From contig NZ_KQ947475.1 in NCBI RefSeq assembly GCF_001506075.1, forward strand, positions 405,376-469,375: a stretch of DNA of 64,000 bases. The letters run 5' to 3'. The stretch's first letter is position 1. Every line of letters begins with the position of its first letter. A program made the position numbers and the translations under genes. The DNA comes from Vibrio sp. MEBiC08052 (GTDB taxonomy: Bacteria > Pseudomonadota > Gammaproteobacteria > Enterobacterales > Vibrionaceae). Of this stretch, positions 59,571-64,000 are shown piece after piece. A model generated the notes under the pieces. The model did no database searches, was not told the DNA's origin, and saw only the letters and a program-made list of their open reading frames with translations.

Positions 59571-62417
59571 ATGCAATTACCATCCGAACTTCAAACATTA
59601 TCCGATTTAAACTATCAGCGGTTGACGGAAAAACATCCGGTGATCTTATCCTGGCCTTCAGTTTTAACCGAACAACTGAAATATGTGTTGGGATTGAGTG
59701 ATTTCCTTTATGAAGCGTTGATGCGTGATACACAGTTATGTGAGATGTTCCCGTCAATGATTACGTGCCAATCCCGGGCAGACGGTTACCGGCAGCAGTT
59801 ACAACAACAATTGGTCTCGGAACCGGATGAAGCGACGGGAGAGCAGATTCTTCGTGCGCTGAGAAACCGAGAAATGTTTTACATTGCCTGGCGTGATTTT
59901 CTGGCGGACTGGCCACTTGAAGAAAGTTTGCATCATCTCTCCGAATTAGCGGAAGCATTGATTTTTGAAACATATCAATGGCAATATGCGCTTTGTTGCA
60001 ATCTTTGGGGAACACCGGTCAATCAAGCAGGTGAGACCCAGCCCATGTTAATTATCGGCATGGGCAAATTGGGCGGTGGCGAACTGAATTTTTCATCCGA
60101 TATCGATTTGATTTTTACCTACCCGGACAACGGTGAAACGCAAGGGGTGCGAAAAAGTATTGCGAATGCGCAATTCTTTACGCGCCTAGGGCAGAGAATC
60201 ATCAAGAGCCTTGATCAGCAGACAGCCGACGGTTTTTGCTATCGCGTCGATATGCGACTCAGACCTTTTGGCGATAGCGGCCCGCTGGTGATGAGTTTTG
60301 CGGCATTAGAAGACTATTATCAGGAACAGGGAAGAGACTGGGAACGTTATGCGATGGTCAAAGCACGCGTGATGGGGCGCGAAATGTATGCGTGTTATCA
60401 GGAGCTGAGACAGATGCTACGTCCTTTCGTGTTTCGTCGTTACATTGATTTCAGTGCGATTCAGTCGCTGCGCCGGATGAAGTCGATGATTCAAAGTGAA
60501 GTTCGTCGCCGAGGATTGGTGAATAATATTAAACTCGGTGCGGGCGGCATCCGGGAGATCGAGTTTATTGTCCAATCCTTTCAACTGATTCGCGGGGGAC
60601 GCGAGCCGAGTTTAAGAAAACGCAGCTTATTAGAAACGCTGGATGCGATTCTGACATTAGGGCTGCTCGGTGAGAGCGACGTAACTTCGCTGCAACAGGC
60701 ATATTTATTTTTAAGACGTGTGGAAAATCTGCTTCAGGCCTTGGCCGATAAGCAGACACAGACCTTACCCGATGATTCATGTTCCCGGCAGCGCCTCGTG
60801 ACGGCTTTAGGGATGGATTGTTGGGAGACACTCCTTCAGGATATTCAGGCTCATATGGTTCGAGTACATCAAATCTTCAGAGATTTGATCGGCGATGAAG
60901 ATGATAGCCAAGAGACACCGGTTGAGCCGGTATATCAAGAACTTTGGGATATGGCGGATAAACCGGAAGTCGTCGCCGATATCCTGCAAAAAGATCTGGC
61001 TTTAGCCGCAGAAAGCAAAGTAGCGGATGTGTTGCTGCAATTTAAAACCGAACTGGCTAAAAAAACCTTGGGACCTCGCGGCCGGGAAGTGATGAATCAT
61101 TTAATGCCGAAAGTGTTTCAGGCCGTTTTCCGTCATCCTGACGCTCAGTTCGGTTTCTCCCGGGTTTTGTATCTGTTGCAACGTATCGCTACCCGAACCA
61201 CCTATCTGGAGCTGCTCGATGAGCATCCCGCAGCGCTGATGCAATTAACCCGCTTATGTACTGCAAGTCCGATGATTTCTGAGCAGTTGGCTCGTTATCC
61301 CATTTTGCTCGACGAATTACTCGATCCACACCAGCTTTATCATCCGATTCCGCTCGACCAATACCGTGTGGAACTGCGAGATTTTCTAGCTCGCATTCCT
61401 CAGGATGATATGGAACAGCAAATGGAAGGTCTGCGTCAGTTTAAACAGATCTGTTTGCTGCGTATTGCCGCTGCTGATATTGCTGAAGTGCTGCCTGTGA
61501 TGAAAGTGAGTGACCACCTCACTTATTTGGCTGAGGCGATTGTGGGAGCCGTTGTTCATCAGGCGTGGGAACAGTTAAAAGAGAAGTATGGTGAGCCGAT
61601 GCATCTCAATCAGCGTCATGGCAGAGGGTTTGCGGTAATCGGGTACGGTAAAGTCGGTGGTTGGGAACTGGGTTATAACTCCGATCTGGATTTGGTTTTC
61701 CTCCATGATTGCCCGGCCAATATTAATACCGACGGTCATAAAGAAATTGATGGCCGGCAGTTTTATTTTCGTCTGGCACAACGCATCATTCATATTTTCT
61801 CGGTGCGAACGGCTTCCGGTATTTTATATGACGTTGATATGCGCCTCAGACCTTCAGGGGCTTCGGGGTTATTAGTGGCACCGGTCAGTGCTTTTGCCGA
61901 ATATCAGCATCAGGAAGCGTGGACATGGGAACATCAGGCACTTGTTCGTGCACGAATGATTTATGGCGATGAACCACTGGCGGAGGCATTTGTGCAAACG
62001 CGTCATCAGGTGTTGAGTCTTGTCCGAGATGAAATCGTCCTGAAACGAGAAGTGGTTGAGATGCGAGAGAAAATGCGTCAGCACCTCGCGGAGAAAAAAA
62101 CAGGCCGTTTTATGATTAAACAAGATCGTGGCGGGATTACGGATGTTGAATTTCTGGCACAGTATCTGGTGCTTGCTTATAGCAGTCAGTACCCGGAACT
62201 GACCCGATGGTCGGATAATGTCAGAATTTTCGAGTCGTTGATGGCGGTCGGTATGATGTCATCAGAACAGATGCAGGCACTCATTGAGGCCTATACCACG
62301 ATGAGAGACCAAATTCATCACCGTAATTTGCTGAATCTGGATGCGGACGTGAGTCAGGATAAACTCATGACCGAACGTCAAGTGGTGACTCAGGCATGGC
62401 AACAATGGCTGGGATAA
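59571..62417 (+). CDS. glnE: Bifunctional glutamine synthetase adenylyltransferase/deadenylase
   Basis: Sets glutamine synthetase activity by adding or removing AMP in response to PII and glutamine. 948 residues (E. coli 946). Two nucleotidyltransferase domains are seen: [20 protein letters not shown] near residue 163 (deadenylase half) and [20 protein letters not shown] near residue 690 (adenylylating half). Helical linker regions lie between. It precedes hldE by 77 bases, the E. coli gene order. Confidence 0.98.
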   Translation: MQLPSELQTLSDLNYQRLTEKHPVILSWPSVLTEQLKYVLGLSDFLYEALMRDTQLCEMFPSMITCQSRADGYRQQLQQQLVSEPDEATGEQILRALRNREMFYIAWRDFLADWPLEESLHHLSELAEALIFETYQWQYALCCNLWGTPVNQAGETQPMLIIGMGKLGGGELNFSSDIDLIFTYPDNGETQGVRKSIANAQFFTRLGQRIIKSLDQQTADGFCYRVDMRLRPFGDSGPLVMSFAALEDYYQEQGRDWERYAMVKARVMGREMYACYQELRQMLRPFVFRRYIDFSAIQSLRRMKSMIQSEVRRRGLVNNIKLGAGGIREIEFIVQSFQLIRGGREPSLRKRSLLETLDAILTLGLLGESDVTSLQQAYLFLRRVENLLQALADKQTQTLPDDSCSRQRLVTALGMDCWETLLQDIQAHMVRVHQIFRDLIGDEDDSQETPVEPVYQELWDMADKPEVVADILQKDLALAAESKVADVLLQFKTELAKKTLGPRGREVMNHLMPKVFQAVFRHPDAQFGFSRVLYLLQRIATRTTYLELLDEHPAALMQLTRLCTASPMISEQLARYPILLDELLDPHQLYHPIPLDQYRVELRDFLARIPQDDMEQQMEGLRQFKQICLLRIAAADIAEVLPVMKVSDHLTYLAEAIVGAVVHQAWEQLKEKYGEPMHLNQRHGRGFAVIGYGKVGGWELGYNSDLDLVFLHDCPANINTDGHKEIDGRQFYFRLAQRIIHIFSVRTASGILYDVDMRLRPSGASGLLVAPVSAFAEYQHQEAWTWEHQALVRARMIYGDEPLAEAFVQTRHQVLSLVRDEIVLKREVVEMREKMRQHLAEKKTGRFMIKQDRGGITDVEFLAQYLVLAYSSQYPELTRWSDNVRIFESLMAVGMMSSEQMQALIEAYTTMRDQIHHRNLLNLDADVSQDKLMTERQVVTQAWQQWLG

Positions 62418-62494
62418 TATCTCGGAGAGTGGTTATTCAGCCTGTGATTCGGCTGTGATAAACTCTGAGCAAATCGAAAAACTGGAGATTTCTA

Positions 62495-63925
62495 ATGAAG
62501 CCAATTCTACCTGACTATAATCAAGCAGGTGTTTTAATTGTTGGTGATGTCATGCTGGACCGTTACTGGTATGGTCCGACTGGGCGAATTTCACCGGAAG
62601 CCCCGGTTCCTGTCGTGAAAGTCGAACATAATGAGGAACGTCCGGGCGGGGCAGCAAACGTTGCCATGAATATTGCATCGCTTGGCGGACAGGCACACCT
62701 TGTCGGGTTAACCGGACAAGACGAGCCCGCCGCAGTTTTGGAAGAAAAGCTGACTTCATTAAATGTTCATTGTCATTTTGTGGCCTTGCCTTCTTATCCG
62801 ACGATTACCAAGTTACGTGTCTTAAGTCGTGGACAACAGTTAATCCGCCTTGATTTTGAAGATAAATTCGAGAATACCGATCCCGAGCTGGTATTGTCCC
62901 GCATGGAAAGTGCGCTCCCTCAGGTTCGCTCCGTCATTCTGTCTGATTATGCGAAAGGGGCACTCGAGCATGTACAGCAGTTTATTCAGAAAGCCAAACA
63001 GTTCGGTGTGCCGGTCTTCATTGATCCGAAAGGGGCTGATTTCGAACGCTATCGGGGCGCGACACTGCTCACCCCTAACATGGCTGAGTTTGAGATGGTG
63101 GTCGGCAAGGTTCATTCAGAAGATGAGCTGGTTGCCAAAGGGTTTGTATTGATTGACAAATTCGAACTCGATGCCTTGTTAGTGACGCGAAGTGAGCATG
63201 GGATGACCTTGTTACGTCGTGGTTATGAACCGTTTCATTTACCAACGCTGGCTAAAGAAGTTTATGACGTGACTGGTGCCGGTGATACGGTTATTTCCGT
63301 TCTGGCAGCTTCGGTTGCCGCAGGGAAACCATTGGATGAAGCTTGTGCGCTGGCTAATGCGGCAGCCGGGATTGTCGTTGGCAAAGTCGGAACATCAACG
63401 GTTTCAACGATTGAACTGGCGGAAGCGATTCATGGCAGTCAGGATACCGATTTCGGTGTTATCGGTGAGAAAGCACTGATTGAAGCTGTCAGAAAAGCGC
63501 AGGCTCACGGAGAGAAAGTCGTGATGACCAATGGCTGTTTCGATATTCTTCATGCCGGGCACGTCTCTTATCTCAATCATGCCGCTCAATTGGGCGATCG
63601 TCTGATTGTGGCTGTGAATACCGATGAGTCGGTGAAGCGGCTGAAAGGCCCGGGCCGTCCGGTCAATCCGACCGATCGTCGCATGGCGGTTCTGGCTGGG
63701 TTGGGTGCGGTCGATTGGGTTGTCCCGTTCAGCGAAGATACTCCGCAACGTCTGATTGCGACCGTATTACCGGATCTACTGGTCAAAGGCGGTGATTATC
63801 GTCCTGAAGAGATCGCGGGTGGTCAGGAAGTCATTGCCGCCGGCGGAGAAGTACGGGTGCTTAACTTTGAAGATGGTTGCTCAACTTCTGAAATCATTGA
63901 AGCGATCAAAGGTGGCCGTGGTTAA
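62495..63925 (+). CDS. hldE: Bifunctional heptose kinase/adenylyltransferase HldE
   Basis: Makes ADP-heptose for the lipopolysaccharide inner core. 476 residues. N-terminal ribokinase-type domain (about 1-318) with [15 protein letters not shown] [18 protein letters not shown] and catalytic [15 protein letters not shown]-terminal nucleotidyltransferase domain (about 340-476) with [16 protein letters not shown] and the [11 protein letters not shown] motif. Both activities look intact. GGAG lies before the ATG, and a terminator follows. Confidence 0.98.
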   Translation: MKPILPDYNQAGVLIVGDVMLDRYWYGPTGRISPEAPVPVVKVEHNEERPGGAANVAMNIASLGGQAHLVGLTGQDEPAAVLEEKLTSLNVHCHFVALPSYPTITKLRVLSRGQQLIRLDFEDKFENTDPELVLSRMESALPQVRSVILSDYAKGALEHVQQFIQKAKQFGVPVFIDPKGADFERYRGATLLTPNMAEFEMVVGKVHSEDELVAKGFVLIDKFELDALLVTRSEHGMTLLRRGYEPFHLPTLAKEVYDVTGAGDTVISVLAASVAAGKPLDEACALANAAAGIVVGKVGTSTVSTIELAEAIHGSQDTDFGVIGEKALIEAVRKAQAHGEKVVMTNGCFDILHAGHVSYLNHAAQLGDRLIVAVNTDESVKRLKGPGRPVNPTDRRMAVLAGLGAVDWVVPFSEDTPQRLIATVLPDLLVKGGDYRPEEIAGGQEVIAAGGEVRVLNFEDGCSTSEIIEAIKGGRG

Positions 63926-63951
63926 ATGCTTTTATCAATTGTTGCTCAAAT

Positions 63952-63981
63952 AAATAAAGCCAGCATTTTGCTGGCTTTATT
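63952..63981 (+). terminator. Terminator of hldE
   Basis: AATAAAGCCAGCA/TGCTGGCTTTATT, a 13-bp perfect stem with a 3-base loop. It lacks a long pure T tail but the stem's own T-rich 3' end serves; it is nearly symmetric. Confidence 0.75.
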
Positions 63982-64000
63982 GTCAATGTAACTGGCATTC

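Overview
This window is a piece of a gammaproteobacterial chromosome, almost certainly from the Vibrionaceae (most likely Vibrio). Three things point there: the gene order (leuABCD next to a PAP2 phosphatase, a VC2487-type glycosyltransferase, leuO and ilvIH; rpoE-rseABC-lepAB-rnc-era-recO-pdxJ-acpS; barA-rlmD-relA-mazG-pyrG-eno), the LeuO and BarA/VarS sequences, and moderate G+C. No species is assigned. Nearly all genes are conserved core genes. No insertion sequence, prophage, tRNA gene or CRISPR array was seen.

Layout. 1-90: 3' end of a 5S rRNA gene and its terminator. 125-5269 (minus): leucine operon leuABCD with terminator, attenuator, Leu-rich leader peptide and promoter. 5642-7218: an overlapping PAP2 phosphatase/glycosyltransferase pair. 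7219-11351: leuO, then ilvIH. 11356-19299: an accessory-looking block with a MocR/GabR-type regulator, gabT and gabD on the minus strand and a divergent three-gene TRAP transporter. 19345-22808 (minus): serA, rpiA, fau, 6S RNA and zapA. 23068-26231: ygfB, ubiH and ubiI. 26302-28635 (minus): ytfK, a candidate small RNA, a YbaK-type deacylase and ygfZ. 28947-31237: sdhE-ygfX converging on nadB. 31547-41027: rpoE-rseABC, lepA-lepB-rnc-era-recO-pdxJ-acpS. 41016-43799 (minus): barA. 44146-51960: rlmD, relA, mazG, pyrG, eno. 51990-56109 (minus): cca, ygiM, a PiT phosphate transporter and its PhoU-like partner. 56311-63981: ygiF, a chemoreceptor, glnE and hldE.

How the genes work together. The first 11 kb is mostly branched-chain amino acid biosynthesis (LeuABCD, acetolactate synthase III) with the regulator LeuO between the two operons. 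The rpoE locus carries the envelope-stress sigma factor, its anti-sigma system and a recognisable sigma-E-type promoter. RelA and YtfK both bear on (p)ppGpp. BarA is the hybrid sensor of the Csr/Rsm cascade.

The most unusual locus is 11356-19299. The regulator has the winged-helix plus aminotransferase-like MocR layout, but the position that should hold the PLP-binding lysine is serine, the nearby PLP-contacting tyrosine is phenylalanine, and the protein carries an extra C-terminal domain of about 110 residues. Three GTACCA repeats spaced 23-24 bp apart lie between gabD and the TRAP genes, as expected for a MocR operator. Together this suggests a self-contained omega-amino-acid (GABA-like) uptake and catabolism unit with a sensor that no longer uses a PLP Schiff base. 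Secondary leads are a candidate small RNA with competing hairpins at 26930-27031, a translationally coupled mini-ORF before leuO, and the fusion of the fau ribosome-binding region with the closing stem of 6S RNA.
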